Of a stretch of DNA of 64,000 nucleotides, positions 1-8,781 are shown piece by piece. This stretch comes from Paenibacillus guangzhouensis (lineage in GTDB: Bacteria; Bacillota; Bacilli; Paenibacillales; Paenibacillaceae). The stretch covers positions 5,739,501 to 5,803,500 of the forward strand of contig NZ_CP045293.1 in NCBI RefSeq assembly GCF_009363075.1, written 5' to 3'. The first letter of the stretch is position 1, and every line of letters starts with the position of its first letter. A model generated the notes under the pieces. It was not told the origin of the DNA. It did not search any database and worked only from the letters and a program-made list of their open reading frames with translations. The position numbers and the translations under genes are program-made.

Positions 1-1116
1 CAGGATCGTGGATAAGACATGGTTGCGTGCATAGGGTTCTTGCAAGTCAACGCGAGAGCTGTAATCTTGCAACGTACTGCGAATGTGATCCAGCTCGTTA
101 TCGGTGGAGCGAATCGATCCCGAATTCGCACTTGCCAGATTGACGAGTTCGGAGATGGGATGATATTGTCTTCTCGCGAGAATGTAGGCCATCGCAGCGC
201 CAATGCATAGCGTGATGAAGAATAGCACAATAATGAAGCTGCGCACATGGATAATGCTGCTGAAAAATTGGTCGCTCGTCATCAGAGTGACGTAGGTCCA
301 GCCGTTATTGTCCGATTTGACCGATACGATCGAATGCGATTGGCCGTTAATCTTCTGATCATGAATGCCGGGCTCCAGCTTGAACAAGGATTGGGCATCT
401 AGGACGGAGAGCTTCTCGCCCGTTCCATAATGCGTCAGGACCTGACCATTGTTGTCATAGATGTAAGTCAATCCTTGATAATTGCCGAGCACGGAACTGA
501 TTAGACTAGCGAACTCCGATTCACGAATCAAGTAGAGTACACTTCCATGCGGGTTCGGGCTATTCGGCGTAATTGGAACGGTATAAGCTAGCATCGACTC
601 CTGCAGGTAGGTATTCCGATTGACCGTATCCGCGGGATGCATGAAAGGGAATCTCGCCGTATTTAGTTCTTCGATAAGGTCCTTATGCGCCCAGTTCGTG
701 AAGCCATACCGGCTTGAGAAGACATCGAGTGAAGACATCCCTTGTGAAGAGTAGATTCGGTCGTCGTTATGATAATATAAGAAAATTTCCGAGATAATCG
801 AACTGGTCGCTTTATAGTTATTGAGTGCAGATATTGCTTCCAAGCTGTCATATGGGTCGTGAACACGATAAGGTGTCAGTCGCTGATCATAAGAGATGCG
901 TGAAGCCACTTCACTCAGTTCTTTGATTCTCCCGTCAATGACCGTCTTGGTCTGGGTTAATTGATTGAGATGCGACTGCTCAATCTCCGATTGAAGATTA
1001 TTTACGGCATTGCGATATATGAATACGGTTGCAAAAAGTAGAGGAATGAGGAGAATAAGTAGATAGGAACCTATAAACTTCAAGAATAACTTCGATTTAA
1101 AATAATTTCGATGCAT
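1..1116 (-). CDS. Membrane-anchored AraC-type regulator, 5' part only
   Basis: The gene runs off the left edge, so only about 372 N-terminal residues are visible. It starts at an ATG preceded by AGGAGG nine bases upstream. One transmembrane helix lies near residues 10-34, followed by an extracytoplasmic Cache-like sensor of about 255 residues and a second helix near 293-315. The sequence after the second helix has no HAMP linker and no NPHFLYN phospho-histidine motif. It continues as a short linker with a QEPYARNH segment, typical of Paenibacillus one-component AraC regulators whose HTH domain follows; that domain lies outside the window. A YesM-type kinase is the alternative. It is divergent from the fucosidase operon and probably controls it (inference). 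Confidence 0.72.
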   Translation of the reverse strand, partial: MHRNYFKSKLFLKFIGSYLLILLIPLLFATVFIYRNAVNNLQSEIEQSHLNQLTQTKTVIDGRIKELSEVASRISYDQRLTPYRVHDPYDSLEAISALNNYKATSSIISEIFLYYHNDDRIYSSQGMSSLDVFSSRYGFTNWAHKDLIEELNTARFPFMHPADTVNRNTYLQESMLAYTVPITPNSPNPHGSVLYLIRESEFASLISSVLGNYQGLTYIYDNNGQVLTHYGTGEKLSVLDAQSLFKLEPGIHDQKINGQSHSIVSVKSDNNGWTYVTLMTSDQFFSSIIHVRSFIIVLFFITLCIGAAMAYILARRQYHPISELVNLASANSGSIRSTDNELDHIRSTLQDYSSRVDLQEPYARNHVLSTIL

Positions 1117-1312
1117 GCCTAAGTGCCTCCTCTAGTTGTCGTGCTACGAAGCTGATTGGCAGCCGTCGAAGTACTAGAATTACAGATGATCCATTTTTCA
1201 TCCATGTCTATGATACCAAAAATTTGAGGTTTTGAGACAAGATGAAGAATAAATTCAGAAATTTGCTAGAAATTGAGGCGAATAGGTCGCCAATATGGAG
1301 GGTTCGTATCGT

Positions 1313-2704
1313 ATGAGTGAGAATCATGTAGAGGATCAAGAACAAGATCAAATTGTCGAGCAAGGTGTTCACAACTACAGCAGCGAAGAGGAGTGGGTGA
1401 AGCCTACAGACCCGTTATTGCTCGAACGTCTGGAATGGTTCAAGGATCAGAAGCTTGGTCTTATGATGCACTGGGGTCCCTATTCGCAGCTCGGTGTCGT
1501 TGAATCCTGGGCCTTGATTGACAAGGACAAAGAATGGTCCCGTAACGAGATAGATTGGGATGTGACGGACGAGGAGCTCAAGGAGCAGTATTTTGCGCTC
1601 AACAAGACGTTTAACCCCGTTCGATTCCAACCCGAGCTCTGGGCAGAACTTGCTGCAGACAACGGCTTCAAATATTTGAACTTTACGACAAAGCACCATG
1701 ACGGCTTCTGCATGTGGGATACGGAGACGACGGATTACAGCATTACCGATCCGAACTGTCCGTTCCATACGCACAAATATGCGGACATCTGCAAACATTT
1801 ATTCGATGCGTTCCGTGAAAAAGGGCTAGCCATTTCGGCATACTTCTCGAAGGCGGATTGGAATACGCCGACGTATTGGGCGCCGGGTATGGAGCGAAGC
1901 GATTTTACGACGCGCGGTCCTTCCTATGATCCGAAGGATTATCCGGAGCTGTGGGAAGCCTTCGTTCAATTTACGCACGAACAGATTATGGAGCTTATGA
2001 CGCGTTACGGCCGAATTGATATGCTCTGGCTGGATGCGGGCTGGGTCTGTGAGCGGAGCGGACAAGATATCCGTCTCGGTGAAGTGGTCGAGCGTGCTCG
2101 GGAGATTCAACCTTGGCTGCTCTCGGCTGACCGCACGGTAGGTGGTCCATATGAGAACTTGATTACACCGGAGCAGACGCTGCCGGAGCGCCCGCTGAAC
2201 GTACCGTGGGAGAGCTGCATCACGATGGGAAGCGCGTTCTCCTTCCGTTATGAAGATAACTATAAGCCGGTGCGTCAGTTGATCCATTTGCTGGTGGAGA
2301 TTGTAGCCAAAGGCGGCAACTTGGCGCTTAACGTGGCGCCGCAGCCGGATGGTCGATTGTCGAAGACAGCGATCTCCCGCATCAAAGGGATGGGGGATTG
2401 GCTCAAGGTGCATGGCGAAGCGATTTACGGCACACGCACGTGCGCGCCATACTCGGTGGGCAACTACCAATTTACGCAAAAAGGCGATACAACGTATGCG
2501 TTCTATTTATATAAAGATGAGCAAGAGAAGGTTGCGGAAGAAATGCATCTGCCGATTCAGCTCGAATCGGACAAACGAATTGATCTGATGGGTGTCCAGG
2601 ATAACTTGACTTATCGCCGGACAGAACAAGGCATCGCGATTCGCATGCCGAAGGTAGACGCGCAAGAGAAGGCGCCGATTGCACATGTATTCCGAATTCA
2701 ATAA
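1313..2704 (+). CDS. Alpha-L-fucosidase, GH29 (first copy)
   Basis: Retaining exo-fucosidase of 463 residues. Near the N-terminus lies MHWGPYSQLGVVESW, then TTKHHDGFCMWDT, then LWLDAGW, whose aspartate (residue 241 from this start) is at the position of the GH29 nucleophile. There is no signal peptide, so it should act in the cytoplasm on imported oligosaccharides. A longer reading from ATG 1295 is open, but the GGAGGG at 1297-1302 would lie inside it and is ideally spaced (10 nt) for ATG 1313, so 1313 is chosen. First gene of a five-gene operon; the next gene starts 19 nt after its stop. Linkage specificity (alpha-1,3 versus alpha-1,6) cannot be read from sequence. Confidence 0.93.
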   Translation: MSENHVEDQEQDQIVEQGVHNYSSEEEWVKPTDPLLLERLEWFKDQKLGLMMHWGPYSQLGVVESWALIDKDKEWSRNEIDWDVTDEELKEQYFALNKTFNPVRFQPELWAELAADNGFKYLNFTTKHHDGFCMWDTETTDYSITDPNCPFHTHKYADICKHLFDAFREKGLAISAYFSKADWNTPTYWAPGMERSDFTTRGPSYDPKDYPELWEAFVQFTHEQIMELMTRYGRIDMLWLDAGWVCERSGQDIRLGEVVERAREIQPWLLSADRTVGGPYENLITPEQTLPERPLNVPWESCITMGSAFSFRYEDNYKPVRQLIHLLVEIVAKGGNLALNVAPQPDGRLSKTAISRIKGMGDWLKVHGEAIYGTRTCAPYSVGNYQFTQKGDTTYAFYLYKDEQEKVAEEMHLPIQLESDKRIDLMGVQDNLTYRRTEQGIAIRMPKVDAQEKAPIAHVFRIQ

Positions 2705-2723
2705 TTGAGAGGGGTTAGGAGAA

Positions 2724-4010
2724 ATGCAGAAGTGGTTTGAGGATGCGAAGCTTGGAATTTTTATTCATTATGGAATTTATGCGGTAGATGGTGTGTCTGA
2801 ATCTTGGTCATTCTACAATGGGCGAATTACGCACGAGCAATATATGAAGCAATTAGACGGGTTCACGGCGTCGAAATTCGATGCAGACAAATGGGCGGAT
2901 CTGTTCGAGAAAGCAGGCGCGAAATATGCGGTGTTAACGACGAAGCACCATGACGGTGTTGCCTTGTGGGACACGCAGTACAGCGACTTGAACGTGGTGA
3001 AGAAGACGCCTGCGAAGCGCGACATCATTAAGGAGTACGCGGAGGCGATCACGAAGAAAGGCATTCGTCTAGGGATGTACTACTCCTTGATCGACTGGTC
3101 GCACCCGGATTATCCGAGCGTGTTCGAAGGCGGCAAGGTGCCGGAAGATTTGAGCAAAGTGAACAAGCACTCCAGCCCAGTGGACGGCATTCAGGATGAA
3201 GCGAAATGGCAGAAGTTCCTGGAGTTTAACAATAACCAACTGCGCGAAGTGCTTACGAACTTCGGTAAGGTCGATTTGCTCTGGTTCGATGGTGACTGGG
3301 AACGCAGTGCGGAGCAGTGGAACTTGCCGGCATTCAAGGATTACCTCCTATCATTCAACAAGGATCTTATTATTAACTCGCGCTTGCAAGGACACGGGGA
3401 TTACAAGACGCCAGAGCAAGGCATTCCGATTACGCGTCCAGAAGGTCCATGGGAGTTCTGTACGACGATCAACAGCTCATGGGGTTACCAGCATGCCGAT
3501 GATAATTATAAATCGCTGAACCAGATCATTCGCATGTTCTGTGATTGCATCTCGATGGGCGGCAATATGCTGCTCGATATCGGACCGCTGGAGGACGGCA
3601 CGGTTGATCCGCGTCAAGAAGCGATTCTGCTTGGCCTCGGCGATTGGATTCGCACGCATGAAGAAGCGGTTTATGGAACGATCGACGGCATCATGACGCG
3701 TTACTACTTGGGTGGCAGCACGATGTCGAAGGACAAGAAGACGCTCTACCTGTTCGTCTACGACGTTCCGAGAGAGAATATTTGCCTAAAAGGCCTTTGC
3801 AATAAAATCCGCAAAGCTACCGTATTGCACTCGGGCAAAGAGTTGACGCATGAAATCCAAGGCGGCGTGCCATGGTTCAACATCCCGGGCACGACTTGGA
3901 TCCATATGACACCGGAAGATACGCATGAGCAGGTAACCGTCGTGAAACTCGAATTCGACGAGGAAATCGAAATGTATGGCGGATCCGGCGCGGTTGTAAC
4001 ACATAATTAA
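2724..4010 (+). CDS. Alpha-L-fucosidase, GH29 (second copy)
   Basis: A 428-residue GH29 enzyme, clearly diverged from the preceding one. It shows GIFIHYGIYAVDGVSESW at the N-terminus, TTKHHDGVALWDT, and LLWFDGDW, in which Asp189 is the expected nucleophile. It has no signal peptide and is therefore predicted cytoplasmic. AGGAGA precedes the ATG closely. Two non-identical GH29 enzymes in one operon suggest a division of labour between fucose linkages, for example core and antennary fucose; this is inference. A hairpin follows the gene before the mannosidase. Confidence 0.92.
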   Translation: MQKWFEDAKLGIFIHYGIYAVDGVSESWSFYNGRITHEQYMKQLDGFTASKFDADKWADLFEKAGAKYAVLTTKHHDGVALWDTQYSDLNVVKKTPAKRDIIKEYAEAITKKGIRLGMYYSLIDWSHPDYPSVFEGGKVPEDLSKVNKHSSPVDGIQDEAKWQKFLEFNNNQLREVLTNFGKVDLLWFDGDWERSAEQWNLPAFKDYLLSFNKDLIINSRLQGHGDYKTPEQGIPITRPEGPWEFCTTINSSWGYQHADDNYKSLNQIIRMFCDCISMGGNMLLDIGPLEDGTVDPRQEAILLGLGDWIRTHEEAVYGTIDGIMTRYYLGGSTMSKDKKTLYLFVYDVPRENICLKGLCNKIRKATVLHSGKELTHEIQGGVPWFNIPGTTWIHMTPEDTHEQVTVVKLEFDEEIEMYGGSGAVVTHN

Positions 4011-4012
4011 AC

Positions 4013-4048
4013 CTAGCTTCGTGCCCATATGCGAACAATGGGAGCTAG
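4013..4048 (+). repeat. Intercistronic hairpin
   Basis: CTAGCT (4013-4018) pairs with AGCTAG (4043-4048), and CCCAT (4024-4028) pairs with ATGGG (4038-4042). No run of T follows, so this is not a normal intrinsic terminator. It may stabilise or process the mRNA between the second fucosidase and the mannosidase. Confidence 0.5.
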
Positions 4049-4069
4049 ATTCATAGAGGAGTGTTAGAT

Positions 4070-5401
4070 ATGGAACAGTTCAGATTACCGAAAATTCCGA
4101 TGCCGCAGCTGCCGCTGCCACAATCGATACAGGCTGTGCTGCAAGAAGCGGAAGAGAAGCTTGCTCATCGCCCGAAGCTATTGCAATTATTCAAGAATTG
4201 CTTCCCGAATACGCTTGAGACGACAACGAAATTGATGGATGACGGTACGACCTTCATCATTACGGGAGACATCCCGGCTTCCTGGCTGCGCGACTCCGTT
4301 GAGCAAGTGATTCACTACGTGCCGTTCGCGAAGGAAGACAAGGATCTACAACGCATCTTGAGCGGCTTGATTAAGCGTCATATCAACTACATTCACATCG
4401 ATCCATATGCGAATGCATTCAATGAGTCAGCGAATGATTGGCATTGGAACAAAGCGGACATTACGGAAATGTCTCCTTGGGTGTGGGAGCGCAAGTTCGA
4501 GATCGACTCGCTCTGCTTCTCGATGCGTCTTGCTTATAAGTACTGGAAAGAGACAGAGCTGACGGACATCTTCGATGCTGGCTTCAAATCGGCGATGCGT
4601 AAAATCTATGACTTGTTCAAGACGGAACAGCGTCATTTCGAATTGTCGCCTTACCGTTTCACGCGGAATAACGGGATTCCAGAGGATTCCCTGCGCAACA
4701 ACGGACTAGGCATGCCTGTGAACTATACAGGAATGGTATGGTCAGGCTTCCGTTCCAGCGATGATGCGTGCGATTTCCACTACAACATTCCAGGGAATAT
4801 GTTCGCAGTCGTGGCCCTTCGCCACATGCAGGAGTTCGCGGAGTGGGTATTCCGCGATATGGACTTCTTGAAGGAGCTCAAAGACTTGGAAGCGGATATT
4901 GACCATGGTATCAAGCTCTATGGTATCTACCGCCATCCGGAATTCGGACCGATCTACGCTTACGAGACCGACGGCTTCGGCAACTACTGCCTCATGGACG
5001 ATGCAGGTACGCCAGGTTTGATGTCGATCCCTTACCTAGGCTATGTCGGTGCGGATGATCCAATCTATCAGAATACAAGACGCTTTGCGTTGTCGAAGGA
5101 GAACCCATTCTACTTCGAAGGCAAAGCGGCCAAAGGGATCGGCAGTCCGCATACGCCGGACGGCTACATCTGGCACATGGCGCTCTCCATGCAGGGCATT
5201 ACGGCGACGACGAAGGAAGAGAAGCTCGAGATGATCACGATGCTCGAGAGCACCGATGCTGACACTGGCTTCATGCACGAAGGATTCCATTCGGATGATC
5301 CGACGATTTTCACGCGCAAATGGTTCGCATGGTCGAACAGCTTGTTCTCGCAGCTGGTGTACCAGGCGATGCAAGAAGGTTTGCTCGACGGGGAGGCATA
5401 A
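4070..5401 (+). CDS. Exo-alpha-1,6-mannosidase, GH125
   Basis: 443-residue member of the metal-independent alpha-mannosidase family (formerly DUF1237). Supporting stretches are the N-terminal DIPASWLRDSVEQV, YANAFNESANDWHW, SPWVWERKFEIDSL and the C-terminal GFMHEGFHSDDPTIFTRKWF. Characterised family members remove alpha-1,6-linked mannose from N-glycan cores. It has no signal peptide. A GTG at 4061 gives a slightly longer frame but overlaps the AGAGGAG ribosome site, which is correctly spaced for ATG 4070. It sits between two fucosidases and a GH18 enzyme, which fits stepwise intracellular trimming of a fucosylated high- or pauci-mannose core (inference). Confidence 0.92.
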   Translation: MEQFRLPKIPMPQLPLPQSIQAVLQEAEEKLAHRPKLLQLFKNCFPNTLETTTKLMDDGTTFIITGDIPASWLRDSVEQVIHYVPFAKEDKDLQRILSGLIKRHINYIHIDPYANAFNESANDWHWNKADITEMSPWVWERKFEIDSLCFSMRLAYKYWKETELTDIFDAGFKSAMRKIYDLFKTEQRHFELSPYRFTRNNGIPEDSLRNNGLGMPVNYTGMVWSGFRSSDDACDFHYNIPGNMFAVVALRHMQEFAEWVFRDMDFLKELKDLEADIDHGIKLYGIYRHPEFGPIYAYETDGFGNYCLMDDAGTPGLMSIPYLGYVGADDPIYQNTRRFALSKENPFYFEGKAAKGIGSPHTPDGYIWHMALSMQGITATTKEEKLEMITMLESTDADTGFMHEGFHSDDPTIFTRKWFAWSNSLFSQLVYQAMQEGLLDGEA

Positions 5402-5404
5402 TCT

Positions 5405-6436
5405 ATGAATTACAGTGGTGTACCGGAGCCGAATATCACTTATGCTCCTAAGCATTACCTGTGCAGACGAGCGGCGGGACCGCTCGTCTTGGACGGTCGC
5501 GTCGACAAGCCGTTCTGGGCGGCTGCGGATTGGACAGATGATTTCGTCGATATCGAAGGCGACCTTCGTCCTAGACCGTGGAAGCAGACGCGCGTGAAAA
5601 TGCTGTGGGATGACGAATATTTTTATTTTGCAGCGGATATGGTAGAAGATCAGATTTGGGCGACACTGACGGAGCGGGATTCGGTCATTTTCTATGATAA
5701 TGACTTTGAGATCTTCATCGATCCGGACGGTGATACGCATCAATATTATGAATTCGAGATCAATGCGCTGAATACGGTGTGGGACCTCCTACTCGTAAAG
5801 CCTTACCGCGACGGCGGCCCTCCGGTGAACGGTTGGGATATTCAAGGCCTGAAGACCGCGGTACACATTGACGGAGAGTTGAACAATCCAGCTGCGAAGA
5901 ACCGGAGATGGAGCGTTGAAGTGGCGATTCCTTGGAAGAGCCTGAAGGAATGCGCGCCGGGAGGCCGCGGACCGCTCACGGGTGAGTTCTGGCGCGTGAA
6001 CTTCTCTCGCGTGGAGTGGCGCACCGAAGTTGTGGACGGTGAGTACCGCAAAGTGATCAACCCGGAGACAGGCAAATCCTATCCAGAAGACAATTGGGTA
6101 TGGTCGCCGATGGGGCTTATCAATATGCACTATCCGGAGCTATGGGGCTATGTCGTCTTCACGGATGAGAACGGGCCGACGTCATTCGAGATCCCGCAGG
6201 ATGAGCACATCAAGTGGGAGCTGCGGAGATTGTATTACCGGGAACGCAATTACTACGAGAAGCATGGCGCATTCACGGCGGATGTGAAGCTGCTGATGGG
6301 CGACGATGAATGGCGTATTCAACCGACGATTGAACTGACGAGCCGGATGTTCCAGATCGCGGCGCCATCGGCGGACGGACAAGCGATGTTCTACATTCGC
6401 GAGGACGGCAAGCTCTGGAGAGAGAACGTAGGTTAA
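5405..6436 (+). CDS. CBM9-like carbohydrate-binding protein
   Basis: 343 residues resembling the carbohydrate-binding family 9-like fold: LDGRVDKPFWAAADWT near the N-terminus, VKMLWDDEYFYFAADM, the DNDFEIFIDPDGD stretch, and VEVAIPWKSL toward the middle. The final third has no match I recognise. No signal peptide or catalytic motif is visible. It starts 3 nt after the mannosidase stop with GGGGAGG eight bases before the ATG, so it is translationally linked. A binding or helper role for glycans is likely; the exact function is unknown. Confidence 0.8.
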   Translation: MNYSGVPEPNITYAPKHYLCRRAAGPLVLDGRVDKPFWAAADWTDDFVDIEGDLRPRPWKQTRVKMLWDDEYFYFAADMVEDQIWATLTERDSVIFYDNDFEIFIDPDGDTHQYYEFEINALNTVWDLLLVKPYRDGGPPVNGWDIQGLKTAVHIDGELNNPAAKNRRWSVEVAIPWKSLKECAPGGRGPLTGEFWRVNFSRVEWRTEVVDGEYRKVINPETGKSYPEDNWVWSPMGLINMHYPELWGYVVFTDENGPTSFEIPQDEHIKWELRRLYYRERNYYEKHGAFTADVKLLMGDDEWRIQPTIELTSRMFQIAAPSADGQAMFYIREDGKLWRENVG

Positions 6437-6469
6437 CGAAGGATAGAAGAGAATGGAGGAATCATACGT

Positions 6470-7501
6470 ATGGAACAGCAATACATGGTAGCGGGTTATT
6501 GTGTGAATGCGAAGCTTCCGGAGATGACGAAGGAAGATTTGAATAAATTGACGCACCTCAATGTCGCATTCGGACATGTGAAGAATGATGCGATTACGAT
6601 CGAACAATTGACGAATGCGGACGTGCTGCACAAGATTAAGCAGGAGCATCCGTCACTGAAGATTATTCTATCTATCGGCGGATGGAGCGCAGGCGGCTTC
6701 TCGGAAGCAGCTTCGACCGAAGCGGGAAGACAGAAGATGGCACAATCGGCGGTTCAGCTATTAACGGATTTGCCGCTCGACGGCATCGACTTAGACTGGG
6801 AGTATCCTTGCTACGGCGAGGCGGAGATTCACTCCAGCCCGGAAGATAAGACCAACTTTACGCTATTGTTGAAAGAAATTCGCGAAGCGATCGATCGTAA
6901 GGGCGCGCAGGATGGACGTCACTACTTGCTGTCTATTGCAGCAGGAGCCGATCAATACTATATCGATGGCACGGAAATGGATAAAGTACAGCAGTACCTC
7001 GATTTCGTGCAGCTCATGACTTACGATATGCGCGGAGGATTCCAAGTTTTGACGGGGCATCATACGAATCTGTATACGCCAACAGGCGACTTATTCCGGA
7101 TCAGCACGGAGGCTTCGGTGAATATGTTCATCAAGGCCGGCGTGCCGCGCGAGAAGATTGTTGTAGGTGCAGCATTCTATTCCCGCCTCTGGAAGCAAGT
7201 GCCGAACCGAAACAATGGCTTGCACCAAATGGCAGGCACGACTGGAGGTTACGGACCAGATTTCACGGTGCTGGATGCAGAATATATCAACAAAAACGGC
7301 TTCAAGCGTTATTGGGATGAGGAAGCATGCGCGCCTTACTTGTTCAACGGCGACACATTCATCTCCTACGAAGACGAAGAGTCCATTACGCACAAGTGCA
7401 AGTATGTGAAGAACGACGGCTTGGGCGGTATGATGTTCTGGGAATATGGCTGTGATGGCACGCATCGTTTGCTGAACGCCATTTATGAGGGCTTGAAGTA
7501 A
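6470..7501 (+). CDS. GH18 glycoside hydrolase, cytoplasmic
   Basis: 343-residue single-domain GH18 TIM barrel. The signature DGIDLDWE covers residues 104-111, with Glu111 as the general acid. Upstream LKIILSIGGW and downstream QLMTYDMRG are further family motifs. There is no signal peptide, carbohydrate-binding module or SLH domain, unlike secreted chitinases. As the last gene of the fucosidase/mannosidase operon it may cleave the GlcNAc-GlcNAc bond of an imported, trimmed N-glycan core, or act on chitobiose-type material. GGAGG precedes the start, and an intrinsic terminator follows. Confidence 0.9.
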   Translation: MEQQYMVAGYCVNAKLPEMTKEDLNKLTHLNVAFGHVKNDAITIEQLTNADVLHKIKQEHPSLKIILSIGGWSAGGFSEAASTEAGRQKMAQSAVQLLTDLPLDGIDLDWEYPCYGEAEIHSSPEDKTNFTLLLKEIREAIDRKGAQDGRHYLLSIAAGADQYYIDGTEMDKVQQYLDFVQLMTYDMRGGFQVLTGHHTNLYTPTGDLFRISTEASVNMFIKAGVPREKIVVGAAFYSRLWKQVPNRNNGLHQMAGTTGGYGPDFTVLDAEYINKNGFKRYWDEEACAPYLFNGDTFISYEDEESITHKCKYVKNDGLGGMMFWEYGCDGTHRLLNAIYEGLK

Positions 7502-7522
7502 ATAAATCGTTAGATGTGATAG

Positions 7523-7588
7523 AACCTTGTCATGTTGCGAATGGGGAGCAGGATCGTCTGTCCGCCGCGCATGTGGCAAGGTTTTTTT
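7523..7588 (+). terminator. Terminator of the glycan operon
   Basis: AACCTTG pairs with CAAGGTT over a long loop containing further partial pairing (TCATG/CATGTGG), followed by seven T. It closes the operon ending in the GH18 gene. The rest of 7502-7853 has no gene that I can support; it holds an imperfect inverted repeat (CGTGAATTTCT at 7656, AGAACTTCACG at 7707) of unknown meaning. Confidence 0.75.
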
Positions 7589-7853
7589 ATGATACACGTC
7601 TCTCTGTTCGCTCATATCACTAACGAACCTAGCAATTCTTATTTGGTTTAAATCGCGTGAATTTCTACCCTAAGGGATCGTATAAACGTTATTTAACGCT
7701 AGAATAAGAACTTCACGATTCGTTAGATAAAGGGGTCGACGTTCAGCAAGCTGCTGCACAGTAGTTGGAGCCGGGCAACATTGATGGTTCATTTTGGAAT
7801 ATGCTAGAGTTTCAGGTAGAATGAGAGTAGACATATCTTTTGGAGGAATTATC

Positions 7854-8675
7854 ATGAGTGAATTATCGATTATAGAATCAACGCCGTTCCCCGTGACGGT
7901 TGCATCTTTAACGCAAGATTTAACGCGCCTTGGCGTCAAGGCCGGAGATGTCCTGCTTGTCCACTCCTCTTTGTCCCGCATCGGCTGGGTGTGCGGTGGT
8001 GCGCATGCCGTGATCCTGGCGCTGCAGGAAGTGCTCGGGCCGTCAGGGACGCTGGTCATGCCTGCGCACAGCGGGCAAGTCTCGGACCCTGCTGCGTGGG
8101 AGAACCCACCCGTACCGAAGATGTGGATCGAGGAGATCTACGCGCAGATGCCGGCGTTCGATCCGACGATGACCCCGACGCTCGGGATGGGGGCGATCGC
8201 GGAGCTGTTCCGTACGACGCCAGGGACGCTGCGCTCGAATCATCCGCAGGTCTCTTTTGCTGCACAAGGTCCGCTGGCGGAGGACATCACCCGCGACCAT
8301 CCGCTGACGCCGCAGTTCGGCACGGCTTCGCCGCTTGGCCGACTGGAAGCGCACAACGCAAAGATTCTCCTGCTCGGCGTTGGCTTCGACTCCTGCACGA
8401 CATTCCACATGGCGGAGGCGTTGTCTCCGGTCATGCCAGAGAAGCAGATGGGCGCGGCGATAACGTTGGAAGGCAGACGCCAGTGGCAGTGGTTTGAGGA
8501 TTATGCCTACGACTCCGATGATTTCGCGCAGCTGGGCGCAGATTATGAGGCCGTATCCGGTAATGTTGTGAACGGGAAGGTCGGTAATGCCGACTGCAAG
8601 CTCCTATCGGCACGTCCGGCTGTGGCGTTCGCTTCCGAATGGCTTGCGAAGCACCGATTCTCGAAGCGTGAATAA
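7854..8675 (+). CDS. AAC(3)-family aminoglycoside N-acetyltransferase
   Basis: 273 residues of the Antibiotic_NAT (AAC(3)/YokD) family, which moves acetyl from acetyl-CoA to an amine. Supporting motifs are AGDVLLVHSSLSRIGWVCGG near the N-terminus, GPSGTLVMPAHSG, the LRSNHPQVSFAAQGP segment with the family's active-site histidine, and LLLGVGFDSCTTFH. Start chosen at ATG 7854 with GGAGGA seven bases upstream; a 20-residue upstream extension lacks a ribosome site. It is a single-gene unit flanked by terminators. Chromosomal members often have no proven resistance role, so the substrate is open. Confidence 0.88.
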   Translation: MSELSIIESTPFPVTVASLTQDLTRLGVKAGDVLLVHSSLSRIGWVCGGAHAVILALQEVLGPSGTLVMPAHSGQVSDPAAWENPPVPKMWIEEIYAQMPAFDPTMTPTLGMGAIAELFRTTPGTLRSNHPQVSFAAQGPLAEDITRDHPLTPQFGTASPLGRLEAHNAKILLLGVGFDSCTTFHMAEALSPVMPEKQMGAAITLEGRRQWQWFEDYAYDSDDFAQLGADYEAVSGNVVNGKVGNADCKLLSARPAVAFASEWLAKHRFSKRE

Positions 8676-8700
8676 CGTATATGCTAAGCGATGCACGAAT

Positions 8701-8732
8701 AACCTTCGCCCGAACAAGGGTGAAGGTTTTTT
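8701..8732 (+). terminator. Terminator after the acetyltransferase
   Basis: AACCTTCGCCC pairs with GGGTGAAGGTT (one G-T wobble) around a six-base loop and is followed by TTTT. It lies between two convergent genes. Confidence 0.9.
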
Positions 8733-8781
8733 CGTGTATGCATAGGCGGCAAAGCTGACCTGCCGGCGGCCGCTGTGCAAT

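Noticed and set aside
1826-2479. Long minus-strand frame opposite the first fucosidase
   Set aside because: Antisense shadow of a GH29 gene; Arg- and His-rich composition and no ribosome site.
5036-5743. 235-codon minus-strand frame
   Set aside because: Runs antisense across the end of the GH125 gene and the start of the CBM9-like gene; composition typical of a shadow frame.
7991-8497. 168-codon frame inside the acetyltransferase
   Set aside because: Asp/Arg/Gly-rich plus-one shadow of the AAC(3) gene, without a start signal.
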